The translations under genes and the position numbers were made by a program. Shown in pieces: positions 49,471 to 60,602 of a DNA stretch of 64,000 nt (position 1 is its first letter; each line of letters begins with the position of its first letter). The DNA is taken from NCBI GenBank assembly GCA_013397115.1, contig VWZW01004375.1, forward strand, positions 311,298 through 375,297, written 5' to 3'. Source of the DNA: Edolisoma coerulescens (taxonomy: Eukaryota; Chordata; Aves; Passeriformes; Campephagidae). The notes beneath the pieces were generated by a model. It was not told where the DNA came from. It saw only the letters and a list, made by a program, of their open reading frames with translations, and made no database searches.

Positions 49471-49569
49471 GCTCTGGCTGGCAGCCTCAGAGGGGACTGG
49501 CAGATCAGAGGGGAACTCCCCCTTCCCTTCCCCGCAGCTGGAGCTTCGGCTGCTATTGCCTGTACTGAA
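49435..49569 (+). CDS. Candidate first coding exon with signal-peptide-like start
   Basis: ATG at 49435 has a good start context (G at -3, G at +4) at the edge of the CpG island. The frame is exactly 45 codons to a donor-like GAA/GTAAGG at 49570. It begins MAACVALGCSVLALAGSLRG, a short hydrophobic stretch of signal-peptide type, and ends AAIACTE. An acceptor-like CCCTTCCCTTCCCCGCAG lies within it at about 49531, so the real exon structure may instead be a spliced leader joining at 49542. I do not recognise the sequence. The frame is open upstream as well because of the high GC, which lowers its weight. Confidence 0.25.
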
Positions 49570-51059
49570 GTAAGGCTCTGCAGGCACTTTTAGCCATATA
49601 CACATATAAATTTACTTTATAGCATGTTCATATTTTTTTCTGCTCAGCCATTTAACTCCTTAACGCCTCAGATTTTTTTTTAATTTTTTAAAAAATAATA
49701 TCATTTAATCCAACCCGTCCACTTCATTAGTTTGGCCTGGTACCTGGGGTTTTGCTCCTCCTAAATGAAAAGTAAAGCATGGCAGAGCAGCAGTCTCTGT
49801 TGTGATTATACATTCAGGGAATTCAGAGAATCTCTTTGGAAAGTAAGTACTGGCTCACCCAAGATAGAAACTGTGACTTTGCTTCAACACCCTATTGCAA
49901 CAATGTCAGTGCTGCTGGCATTACCTGCTAGGAAGGGCAGCGATCTGCCCAATAGCTCTTTAAAATGCATAAAATCAGATTGGAGGGAAAAGAGGAGATT
50001 ACCCCGGGCCATCCTGGAAAGCCCTGGAAAGTCCGACAAACAAAAGGGAGGAACATCTAGAATGAGCTAAAGGAAAGATGAAGCTTAAAAAAACACTTAT
50101 AGCAGGGAAAGCATGGAATGGCCTCTCAGGTGATGTGAAGGCCTCTTGTATTTGAATACCTCATTAAGCAGCTGCATGGGAATGAGGTACCTAAATATCT
50201 TAAAATATGGTCCCAAACAACTAAGGTTTAAATCTGTCTGAAAAGGGAAGTGATCTTCTGTTTCAGGATATGAAAATGTGGGATGAACAGTTACTTTCCA
50301 CTCCACGTGTTTGAGATTTGTCTCGTCAATCACAAACCTAGGAAATAATAGTAAAGATTTATATTCTGTACGGCTATGGACTGGTTTATTCTGGGAAATA
50401 CAGAATGAGAAGGGATGTTAGAGGTCCTACTTTATGAATTAAATATCTTGTAAGTGGAAGCTGCATCCTGTGAAGTGATTGGCTCCAAACATGTGCAGAG
50501 CGCTATGGGACTATCCCAGCACTCAGTTAGGTGGGTACATGTGTGTCTCTTGTGAGATCAAAGCACATCCTAGTTCAGCCTGTAAAAGCTCAGAGACTGG
50601 GGCAAAAGCATCCAAGGTGTACAGAAATGATCTTTCCTGAGGCAGATATTTCAATATTTTGTTCCTTTAAAAAGACAAACCCAACCTTTTTCATTCAATC
50701 TTGGGCATGACAAATTTGAAGTTTTAGGGGAAAACTGCTTCTGATTTATGATGCTGAGCTAAATTTTAAAATGGAGGAGAGGAAAAAAAGGCATTCCAAA
50801 GGTAAAATTTGGAGTTAATGCTAAAAAAAATCAGTATCTAGACAAAATTACAAGTAGCTAAGAATAGGAATTCAAAAACTACTCTGCCCTCTCAGTACGT
50901 TGCTACCATGACACTACAGTAATTTATTGCTGCAGAACATTCCCTTCTAGAACTCTCTAAATATTTTAAGGAATTTCAATTACATATTGCAGGGGAACAT
51001 CTTTAAAAGCGTTCAGGTTTGCTAGCTTTAAGGACCTTAGAGGAATCCATATGCAGAAA
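49570..51059. other. Non-coding stretch
   Basis: I see no recognised gene or repeat family. Confidence 0.55.
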
Positions 51060-51420
51060 AGCAAACAAACCCAGTGAGAAATGTACACTGTTTAATTAAA
51101 ATAGTAGGCTTTGGCACATTCTTTTTCTTACTAACTATGACTTATTAAGGAAAAAAACCTCTGCATAAAATCCTTTAAGTGTACAGATTTTTTTTTTCTT
51201 CTGAGCTTTGTACAAATGGCTTTGACACCAACAAAAAAGTCATAGACTTGGTTGTATGTTTTGTTCTTTTCATATGTTAATGAGTTGTGGACTGTGTTGC
51301 ACCATTTATACGATCAGCCGTTACTTAAATGCTCATTGTCCTGAGAAATGTTGAATTCATTATGAGGGAGAGCAGTAATAGATTCCCTATCTCCATCTCA
51401 GCAATCAATTGTTATGATAG
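51060..51420. promoter_or_regulatory. Candidate conserved non-coding element
   Basis: AT-rich complex sequence with CACTGTTTAATTAAAATAG near 51086, CATATGTTAATGAG near 51271 and CAATCAATTGTTATGATAG near 51402, the last resembling SOX and homeodomain sites (ATTGTTAT). It has no repeats. The call rests on composition only. Confidence 0.25.
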
Positions 51421-53000
51421 ATGCTCAGTTGCTGTGCGTGCAGGCAGACAGGAGAGCTGCTCATGAAGAGAATTGCCACCCTCAGTGCCAGCCAGAACTC
51501 GCTGGCTCTCAAGTATCATGTGGAAACGCACAGGTTATTTTTGCTACACAAGTGTATGCAACTAGGAGGTGTAGCTCCCAGGCTGTTACAACTACAGAGT
51601 AGATATTTTCAACACAAAACAGCTCTCCTCCTTGCACTCCATGTGAATCTTTAATGATTTTGAAGAGTATGATTAAGAAGGGGGAGGAAGGCTGGGATGC
51701 TTCAGTGACTTGTTAAGGGCTCAGTTATAGCTGTCTGTCCTGTACTGCCTGTTTCTGCAGTGCAATGCACGGTACTTCACAGCAAATTAATGCTATATAA
51801 AGGATACTTCAACATTTCAGTTTGGGAGGTAGTAAATAGTGTTTCTGTTTTCTTACTGGCGTTTACTTGGGAGCTGGACTTTTCCTGTGATGTTCTCCAC
51901 TTCGATGCTGGACTCTGCTTTTGCCTGCTTTGTGAAGTTGCATAATATAAGTAGGATGTCTCCATCTTTAGAAATGGAGACTTGCTTCCTTTCAAAGCCT
52001 AAACTGAGCCTACTGCTGGTAGATTAAGGTTAAAAGGAGTTGTGAGAAGGTTAAGCCTCTACCATGATGATAAGTAATAGAGCCCTTTTTGGGAGTAATG
52101 CAGAAGTCTTGGTGCATCAGAAAAGACGTGCTCATTCCTTGTTGATTTGTCTCATATCAGGAATCAGTGCTGCAAGGGAGGGAAGATCCTGGGCATGAAT
52201 GTGAGCCTTGTGGACTAGACTTGGCTATACAGCTCAGTGAAGTACCCCACCTCTGCTTGCACCAGCCTAGCTTCTCCCAGTGAGTACAGCAAGGGATATG
52301 CACTGTAGGAGCTGAGCCTATCTCTTACATAGGTATGATCACTATTAAAAATTTGTTCCAAGTTTTGATCTTGGTGGCATCAGTGCTCTCCTAAAATCAA
52401 CCAGCAAAGAAAATGTAGCTGAGAGCAGTGTGGCTATTTATTTTTACAGTCTCTTGTATTTGTGGTCTCAGCGGTGGGACCTGACAGTATCAGTGCCCTA
52501 ACTCAGAACATCTCTCAGCAGGCACTCAGCTCACCAGCCTGGCCCAGGCTGTATGGTACTAATTAATTCTAAAGAAGGTTAGGTAGATGATATTATTAGT
52601 GCTGAGGTAACTGAGTGACATACCAAAAGAATTTCAAATTGCTAGCTCAGTTGTGAGCATAAAGGACTCTGGCTTGTTCTTGCTTAAATACCCTCTTTCT
52701 ATATTCCCTTGGCTGCAACTAAACTGCAGAATATTTACCTGCCTGATTGTTGTTTGTAAATCTAGGCTCTTCCCTCCCCCCCATCCCCTAAATCTTCCTG
52801 AGATGCTGAGAGGAAAAAATAGTGTACAAGAAAGTGGCTGTAAAGCATTTCTTTTCTGTTCTGCCGCTCTGTGTAGAGCTTTTTGTGGCACTCAGGGGTG
52901 CAGTAGGGCTTGAACAGTCCAGACAGTGTGCCAAGGCATATTCCTGTAGGACATCACTAGAGATCCCTGCTCATAAACCCTGCCTGCAGAGCTGTAACTG
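51421..53000. other. Non-coding stretch
   Basis: I see no recognised gene or repeat family. Confidence 0.55.
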
Positions 53001-53042
53001 GAGAGAGAAAGAGAGAGAGAGGGAAAGAGAAAGGGAAAGAGG
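53001..53042. repeat. GA-rich microsatellite
   Basis: GAGAGAGAAAGAGAGAGAGA and further purine-only sequence. Purine-rich composition continues on the plus strand to about 53350. Confidence 0.9.
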
Positions 53043-53629
53043 TGAAGCAGGGAGGACACAGAGGTGTGATTAAGGACTTACAGAGAAGACAGAGAGAGAA
53101 AACTGAGAGAAAGAACACAGTGAACAGATTGGTAGATGGGAAACAACCTCCCAGGGCCAGGCTGAAGACAAAGGGGCTGAAACAGAGAGTAAAGGGAAAA
53201 AAGGTAATGGCAATTTTGGAGTATTATATTAAGATGAAAAGCTGGGCCAGTCCCAACCAGCCTATGTGGAAAGTCCAAGAGCTGGCTGGAAATCGGGAGG
53301 CAGAGGCTGTGAAAAAAAGGGAGAGGTGGAAGAAAGGAAGGTTAGCCTTGAGAGCAATAAAATGTGCTGTGCTTTGTGCAGGATTGAAAATTGTTCAGCT
53401 GGGGAGGTGCATTTGGTTGTGGACAAAATGCTCAGAAATCTACAGGGAGAGATGGAAAAGGCCTTTTGCAAAGAGGCAGGGTGAAGAGCTTTGCATAGAG
53501 ATAATTTTTAACAAAGTAAAAAGGGTGGTGACTTCATTAAAAAGTGCTCGATGCTTACCACAGTTTAACCTCAGGCCACTTGCCTGGGTATCTAAACACA
53601 GATTTAAGGGCACAGCTTTACATGTGTGA
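53042..53629 (+). CDS. Long open frame in purine-rich DNA, doubtful
   Basis: 195 codons are open from an ATG in GA-rich DNA. The product is very rich in Lys and Arg (for example KTERKNTVNRLVDGKQPPRA) with no domain I recognise. Purine-rich DNA rarely makes stop codons in some frames and yields Lys/Arg/Glu-rich translations, which explains most of it. The second half (from about 53380) is less skewed yet still open, which is why I list it. It could be a decayed repeat or a lineage-specific RNA. Confidence 0.12.
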   Translation: MKQGGHRGVIKDLQRRQREKTERKNTVNRLVDGKQPPRARLKTKGLKQRVKGKKVMAILEYYIKMKSWASPNQPMWKVQELAGNREAEAVKKRERWKKGRLALRAIKCAVLCAGLKIVQLGRCIWLWTKCSEIYRERWKRPFAKRQGEELCIEIIFNKVKRVVTSLKSARCLPQFNLRPLAWVSKHRFKGTALHV

Positions 53630-55799
53630 AAGAAAAGGAAGTGGAGTGGTGGGCTTGGTCTACCTTCTTTGCTGGTGTAAATGTCTGGAAATCAGACTTA
53701 CCTGGATGTCAGAAGGCAGATTACTGCTATTATAGTAGATTGTTAGCAGCTCAGGTTTTCACTCTTAAAACCAGGAGAGTCTGAGATAATGGAAAGAGAA
53801 GTCAGTGGAGCTCTTGCAAGCCTTGCTAGTGCAGAATCTTCCTGGATGTTTTTAGTTATGAATCAACTTCATCTTGGTTTCTAATGAATGATTTGGAAGC
53901 TAGTGCCCATTTGTGAGAAGCACTTTTATACTGATAGTATTGTCATGTGTTGTTAGTCTCATAATTTATTTCTGTGTTTGGCTAGCTACTCTCAGGCTAG
54001 CCTCTAAAGTCTAAAATTGAACATAAATTCTATACCACCTGTGGTGTTAAATACCAATTTTAATGCAGGGTTTTATTGTATTTGGCTGTGACTGAACAGA
54101 AACTAAAGAATACAGGCAGCATTAAGAGCCTCTTTAGAATTTCAGCCAGTCCCCTCATTCTGACTAGGGACATCATGAGAAACTGGAAGTGGGATAAGTG
54201 AATGGGGCTGGTTAGGGGAGTTTGAGGGCTCCTTTTCTTGCCATCTTCAATTCCTTGAAACTTTCATTAAATTATGGATAAACTCTCAATAAGAACAAAA
54301 GAGTAAAAGAATGACAGCTGAATTTTTAGACTGTGATGACCTAAAAAATAGCTTTGCAGACATAAAGAAACATAAAGGATTGAAATGTACGACTGTAGAC
54401 ATCCAGACGTTATACTGTCATTATTCAGATTCAGCTTCTGATATTCACGTTCATGAATAGCCCATTTTAGTGACATTACTGGGACAAAATCCTTATGGGT
54501 GTAATTCCTGTTACTTCACTAACATCAGTTAAAGTCAGCATCTCTACACAGATTTGAATTTGCTTGATGAATTTTGTGAGGTTTGTGTTATACATGCAAC
54601 AAGATGTGTCTGCTGTCACCGTACGGGTGTGTATTGGAATCTGGTGGCAAGTACTGTCAGCTCTGTGGGGAGAAGGCTGCACAGTGCAAACAGAGTAGAG
54701 CTTGACCAAGCAGCAAAGGACTCCATGAGGTATCCTCTGTGGGGAGGAGTGGGAAGGGAGTTTGTGAGTAGAGAGTGTTGCAGAACAGCAGCGAAGGACT
54801 CCAGGGAACAGGTACTCAGAAAAGCACTGAATGCCTAAAAGCAACTCAGCAAATACCCTTCTATGAATTTGAAAGGGACTGTGAGCACCAGACAAGTAGC
54901 ATTATTAATATGGCTTGTTCAGCAAGCTAACATGAAGCTAAGTGAGGCAGTATGAAACAGTTAACAAACCACTGCAAAAATGAGAGGTTTCTTGCAGTTG
55001 GAAAGCATGAAACTCTGCAACTACGGTATTAGTTTTCTGTGAGGGGCCAAAACAAAGGGGGAACACTTGAAACACATAGATTTGAAATTTAGAAGTTGCA
55101 CAGGTAATTTGGAATCCTTAATTCAGAAACAGATTGTAATGGGCATCAGAGACCCAAACTGTGAACAGAGATGTTTGAATCTTCGGAGTTAACCTTAGAA
55201 AAACAGTAAGGATGGAGGAGGCCACAGCACAGAGGCAGACCAGACTGCAGACACTGGAAGGAAAACCAAGGAGATGATCCCCTGAATCGGGGCCACAACC
55301 TATCACAAGCCCATGGGAGCACAGGAGGCAGAGCAAAACCAGTGACTCCAAGGGGAGATGTGCCAGCGTGCACAGAGCTCTCTTTAAATGCTGCCCCAGC
55401 ACACTGAGCTATCTGCATGTGATGGCTTTCAGCCGGCTGTGTGAAATGATTTGGTAGCCTTAGCTGAGTCCCACCACAGAAATGCCAAGCTTCTTAAGCT
55501 GCTTAACAGGCTTGGCGAAGAGGATAATGATTAACCATTTATTAAAGTCAGCCCCTCCAGGTCAGAATGAGGGATATTGGTAGTGAGAAAGCTCATGCTG
55601 CTCTTGCCTTCCCAGTGCCTTTTATGCAGATAGAGGACTTTAGCCTTTGGGGATACAGTCAGTGGTATTAAATTTACTTAAAAGTATGAAGTGCCTTCAT
55701 TTCAGCGCTGAATACCACTGTGGGCCATTGTAAACTTCCCCCGTGCAGTCTGAATCTCCTTAAAGGCAGACATGCACTGGTTTCTCAGAAAAGCTCTAC
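53630..55799. other. Non-coding stretch
   Basis: I see no recognised gene or repeat family. Confidence 0.55.
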
Positions 55800-55990
55800 T
55801 GAGAGCATGCAGTGTACATGTCAACTTAATTAAATGAATTTGTTTAAAATATGATCGATGATGTGTGAAATTATATAATTATTCCATAAAGACACTTTGT
55901 TAATTAATTAATATTTTAATTAACGAGTAATTGGAAACTCTTTACGTTACTACCTTTTTTGAAGGACATGAATGTGTCTTTACCTCATAT
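55800..55990. promoter_or_regulatory. Candidate conserved non-coding element
   Basis: Extremely dense TAAT-type motifs: CAACTTAATTAAATGAATTTG (from 55821), AATATGATCGATGATG near 55847, TTGTTAATTAATTAATATT near 55899 and AATTAACGAGTAATTGG near 55918. Low-complexity AT drift is the alternative, but the interspersed ATCGAT and CGAG argue against pure AT simple repeat. Confidence 0.3.
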
Positions 55991-56055
55991 TCACTGATTA
56001 GACCAAAAAAAACTTTTTTTAAAAGAAGGTATTAAACTAGGAGCCCAGGAGATTT

Positions 56056-56073
56056 AAAAAAAAAAAAAAAAAA
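56056..56073 (+). repeat. A18 homopolymer
   Basis: Eighteen consecutive A bases following GATTT. I do not recognise a retroposed element upstream that would make this a poly(A) tail. Confidence 0.9.
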
Positions 56074-59000
56074 TAGAAAGAAAAAAATGGCACAAGATGA
56101 CAGCTATGTCCCAGTTTGCCATAGGAAGGGATTCGGCTGCCCTTTAAAATCTTCGCTTTCAATCAGCCTTCAGTTTTTCTAATATCCTTCGTGTCTCTTA
56201 TTCTGGAAAAGTGATTGTCTCTCTGGGAGTTTTGCCTTGAAATGTCTCTCTGGAAAAAGAACTTGGAACAAAGTGCTGTGGACTAGTTGTTGTTTGAGAG
56301 AGGCTGGTATTAGCAGTTTGTCAGAGCTAGACATAAATCCCTCTTTTTCCCTCATAATAATTTTCCTCCAGTATCGTTCAGTTTACCTGTTTATTTTGAA
56401 GACTATCCATATTAACAAACCCAGACTCCCTATTACTCTGCCAGAACAGCACACCAATCCCCAGACCACTTTTTGTAACTGCTGGTGTGGAATAAATGAA
56501 AAGAAATGACTGGAAACCGAGAGAGAAATGGCTGTGGCCCTTATCTTGCCCCTGGAAATTCATATATAATTCACACTGAAGCCAATAGGCTAGGAAGGGC
56601 AAATTTGAGGCCTGTCTGTGAAAAATTATCAAGGGCCTACGAATTAAGGCCCTGATTTTGCAAACTTGCGCAATTAAATGTGAATGCCTTCTGTGAAGGC
56701 CAGTGGAAAGGGTGCTGCTTGTAGGTCTAAACTGAGCTCTCAAACATGCTTTTGTTTGAAGCTTTGGGATGTAGACAAATATGAACCGGGGAATTCTGGA
56801 CAGTAGGTAGTTATTCTGCATGTTTTGATCTTCTGCTTTCCTGGCAAAATTAAACTGATAACTTTCTGCGGCTGTTAACCACTCTGCAGCTGCCTGCTGC
56901 TCCTGGATGCATCAAGAGCTAGTAAGTGTTGTTTGACTGTGACTGTCAAAACCACCGTGTTGGTGGTTTTTGATTTCTAACCTGTCCTGCAGTACCACAC
57001 CCACTGTAGACCTGGAAGGTCCTAAGAGAAATCGTAAGTTCATCACAGTGACAGCACTTTAGTGTGTGACATAAGAGGATTACATGAGGCTAGCACAGAA
57101 AGAACAAGGAGCACCATAACTAGCATAGGAATGAGTAAAATCCAAGTAACTCAGGAGTAGATTACAGCACATCTAGGAATGGCAAAGGACCCAGTGTGCA
57201 TCTGTTTGCACAGGAAAACTTACACAGCTTTTCAGTGATTCATAGATTTTTTTAAAACAAAATCTGAGATTTAAAATATTTTTCGAATTCCTAATTGCAA
57301 AACTGAGCTCACTGTGTTATATTCTCATAGAAAAGCTACCCTTATTTGTCTTTAAATCCAACAGTGAATCACAAGCCATGCCTGACTTATTCATGTGTGA
57401 CATGTCAGGTGCATGAGAGCTTACATCACATGCTATGCCGATGCATAAAATTTTTAAGCCTGTCCTTGACAACTGAACAATTCAGCAACCTGGACACAAG
57501 CTGCAAGGATCAAAAAGTAGGACAAAATTACAACTGTTTATATGGCTTTGCACAATGCCATGGCAATGCTTTTTGCAAGAAGAAATATTTACTGAGAGTA
57601 AACACAGTTTAGAATGAGATTTAGTGTCTGTGTCTTCTCTGCAGAGATCCACACACAGAACACTGGGTTTAATGCTGCTTGAAGAGCCTGAGCTTTTTCC
57701 TTGTTGAATTCTCTGTTTTTTGAACGTACAGGAACATTTGGGGTAAGAGAAAGTGCCCATGACATGAAGAAATACTTGCATAAGCAAAAGGGAAATTTAA
57801 TGTGAGTTCTACTTCTCTTTTTTTGCCGTGCTGCAGATTGTTTGACAAGAGTGATACCAATTAGTGCCAACGATAGCATAGTTTATGATACTGACATCTG
57901 TCCAAGAGAAACTGGCCCAAAAACATCAAACTTATTTTGCAGATGTCACTGAATAATCATTAGGTGGTTATAATTTTCAGTTGCCCATTGGGGAAAGGTT
58001 CCAGCATATTAAATGGTTGAAGTTTCTGAATTTCAAAAATATTGCAGTGAGAATTTTCACTTGAGACAGCAAGCTGAGGGTTTGCAATCCATCTTTCGCT
58101 TCCTTGCAAAGCATAGGAGCAGAGGGAAGGGTCTTTTCAGCAAGGCTGGAGAAAGTCTGAAATATTTGTGGGGTTTTGTGTTCTGACTGGATTTACAGGT
58201 CCAAATTTATCTTGGGGCTAGTTGCACTGGCATCTCTGAAGTCGTGCTTGTTTATCTCCACGCTGAATTTGCATCAACCAAAAAATTATCATTGGGTAAT
58301 GGACATTTTATTACATTCAGGAGCTAGGTGAATGTTGGGATGATTTTAGCTGCTATCTGTTTCCTGTATTTTTATATCATCTGCAAACATTCAAACTTGC
58401 AAAACTGAAAATACAAACCTCCATCTATAAGAACTCACCTAAATAAATGGCTTGCTTTTTTTCTTCTCCCAGGAATGTTATCAAGAGACAGGGTTCAGTG
58501 GAAGCTGTAGCCACAGAGCAGCTCTGGTCATTGAGCGTCCCATTTAAGTGAATAAAAATGAAGTTAGTTGTCACTGGACATTCATGTGGCTTGCATTTAG
58601 AGATCCAAAGATATCCTAAGTTATACTGGGGGCTGTATATCTTTATATATCCTTTTGGGTTTTTTGTTTAACTCCAGAATTATCTCCCCAAGAGAGAACA
58701 TCTCTCACAATTTCCAGATAAAGCCTTAAATTTGGAAGGGACAAGTCCATGCAATAGTCATATCGGACTCAAACTAAGAGATGAGTCTGAATAAATCTAA
58801 GCTGCTATTTTGTGTACTTCTAGATTCCTCAGCCTCTTCCTGGCAGTGATAAAGGGATTTGGATTCCTTTCTGTGTAAATCCAGGAGGAGGACAGCGAAA
58901 GCCTTGATGGAAAGTCTTGTCCCTTCTCACACCCCAGTATAGAATTTACACCTTCTTACGCATCAGCTCTGAAATTAATCCTCTTGGTCTAACTGAATCT

Positions 59001-59714
59001 GAAATAGTCTAACATGGAATAATTTACATGGATGAGGGTCTGAAAGAGATGTGTAGCAAGAAAGACAGCAATCAGAAGGATATAAGAAGACAGAAACTGA
59101 AGTAAGGGGTAGTTTATTTATAATTCAGATTCACTTAGATTTGTATGTGAATTTGGCGCTTACTCTCTGGGGGACAAAGCAAGACCTCATTGTTATTTCC
59201 TGTTGCTAGATGAGAGATATAACCATATCAATATTTTTTAATTCATATGTACCTGGTTTTAGAAGGAATTATGAAATAGATTTGATTCTTCTTTTATTTT
59301 TGAGTTGCATGCTGGGAAAACAATGCACTCATGTAGATACGAACAGAAATCATTGCTGCCTGTTAATACAAATTAGGAAATATGTTTTCAAATCTTAATA
59401 TAATTTCTAGAGGAAGAAGCCTCTTGACTTGAATGGTAAAGGTCTGAAAATGGTCAGACAGAGTCATAGAGCTAAGTGGGGATCCCAATTACAGATTAGC
59501 AGTAATGCAAATGTTGCTGCAGAGGGACCACTCAGCTTCTGCAGCTCAGGAGCTGTGTCTGTGCCTAGAGCACAGGCACAGAAAACCTCCCTTCCATTAT
59601 TGTTTTTAATTATCTGCACACTGACAGAGCTGGAATACCTGCTGCACACTGAGGCCCTTTGTGCAAGCCCATCAGCAGAGACTATGCAGCCAAAGCCCGT
59701 ATTTTTTGCCTTCT
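56074..59714. other. Non-coding stretch, with a possible old repeat fragment
   Basis: The segment 56573-56710 (CACTGAAGCCAATAGGCTAG, AAGGCCCTGATTTTGCAAAC, GTGAAGGCCAGTGG) resembles old amniote repeats with a GCCCTGATCCTGCAAA core. The remainder shows no gene or known repeat. Confidence 0.45.
59710..59714 (+). repeat. Target-site duplication, left copy
   Basis: CTTCT, identical to 60598-60602. Confidence 0.75.
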
Positions 59715-60597
59715 TGTCTCGGTTTGAAAGACAGGTGTCTGCTAAGGAAGGCAGGAGCCTCCCTTGGAATGGAGAATGAAACCCCCTTTCCCTCTGAATT
59801 ATTATAATTTTGGAATTAAGGGCTTTCAGGCAAAGATATAAGGAAGAGGAATAACAGTTCTTTACTTATATATATATATATATAAACAACAAGGCAACCA
59901 ACAATAACTGTGGCAGTAACAACAAAACAGAACCAGTAACCCAGTGCCAGCCTCTCTCGGCCGCAGGCACCTTCCCCTTCCGCGCAGTGACGCTCACAGC
60001 AGGCAGGGGTGTTGGTGGCTCCCGGTGCGCAGGGTGGGTGCGATGGGTCCTTTCGGCTGCAGGGGGGCTCCGGAGCGAGCTCGGGGAACACGCGGTGATG
60101 GCAGCTCTCCTGTCCGGGGGAGGATGGAAGAAAAGCTTCACAAAGCCCCGGACAGCCGATTCCGATGTCCAGCCAGACCCTCGGGAACAGCAGGCGTGCA
60201 GTGAAGGCTCACAGGAGCACAGCCCAGGAGCAGCGAGGCAGGGCAGCCGCGGCCCAACTTTTAGCTGGGCAGGGAAAAGCAGCCTTGGGGTCCCGGCGAT
60301 TTTCTCTGAGGCACGGTGGTGGGAAAAAGCCGGAGAAAAGCCGGACTCCGCAGTGGTGGGTTCTCCCCCAGAAGCGAGTGTGGCCTCTCTCTCTCCCCCC
60401 AAACGCCCAGAGAACCCCGCGCCAGGCTCCGCACCCCACCTCAAGTAAAAAAAGAGGCAGCTCGCAGACCCTCCCTTCCTGTGGCCAGGTCCTTTTGTCT
60501 GTCTTAAGTACTCAGTGATTTGTCTCCTAGCTGCCTACATGGGAAAAATTCTTTAAGAGAAAAGGAAAACAAAAGGGTAAGTCCTAAAACCCAAACA
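59715..60597 (-). mobile_element. Solo LTR of an endogenous retrovirus, CpG-rich
   Basis: The element starts TGTCTCGGTTTGAAAGACAG, ends AAGTCCTAAAACCCAAACA, and is flanked by the exact 5-bp duplication CTTCT. From memory, LTRs beginning TGTCTCGGTTTGAAAGACAGG(T/A)GTCTGC are common in passerine birds. I place the sense strand as minus because on that strand an AGTAAA polyadenylation-like signal (plus 59861-59866) lies near the 3' end, downstream of the GC-rich part. A TA dinucleotide tract occupies 59867-59885. The middle (59960-60440) is far richer in GC and CpG than expected for a decayed LTR, suggesting limited methylation-driven loss or a recent insertion. No retroviral genes are attached. 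The open frames here (up to 192 codons) are GC-driven. Confidence 0.85.
59867..59885. repeat. (TA)n microsatellite within the LTR
   Basis: About nine TA units. Confidence 0.95.
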
Positions 60598-60602
60598 CTT
60601 CT
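60598..60602 (+). repeat. Target-site duplication, right copy
   Basis: CTTCT, directly after the LTR terminus AAACA. Confidence 0.75.

Noticed and set aside
59866..60444. 192-codon minus-strand frame
   Set aside because: Lies entirely inside the GC-rich solo LTR; composition explains it and it is not a retroviral protein.
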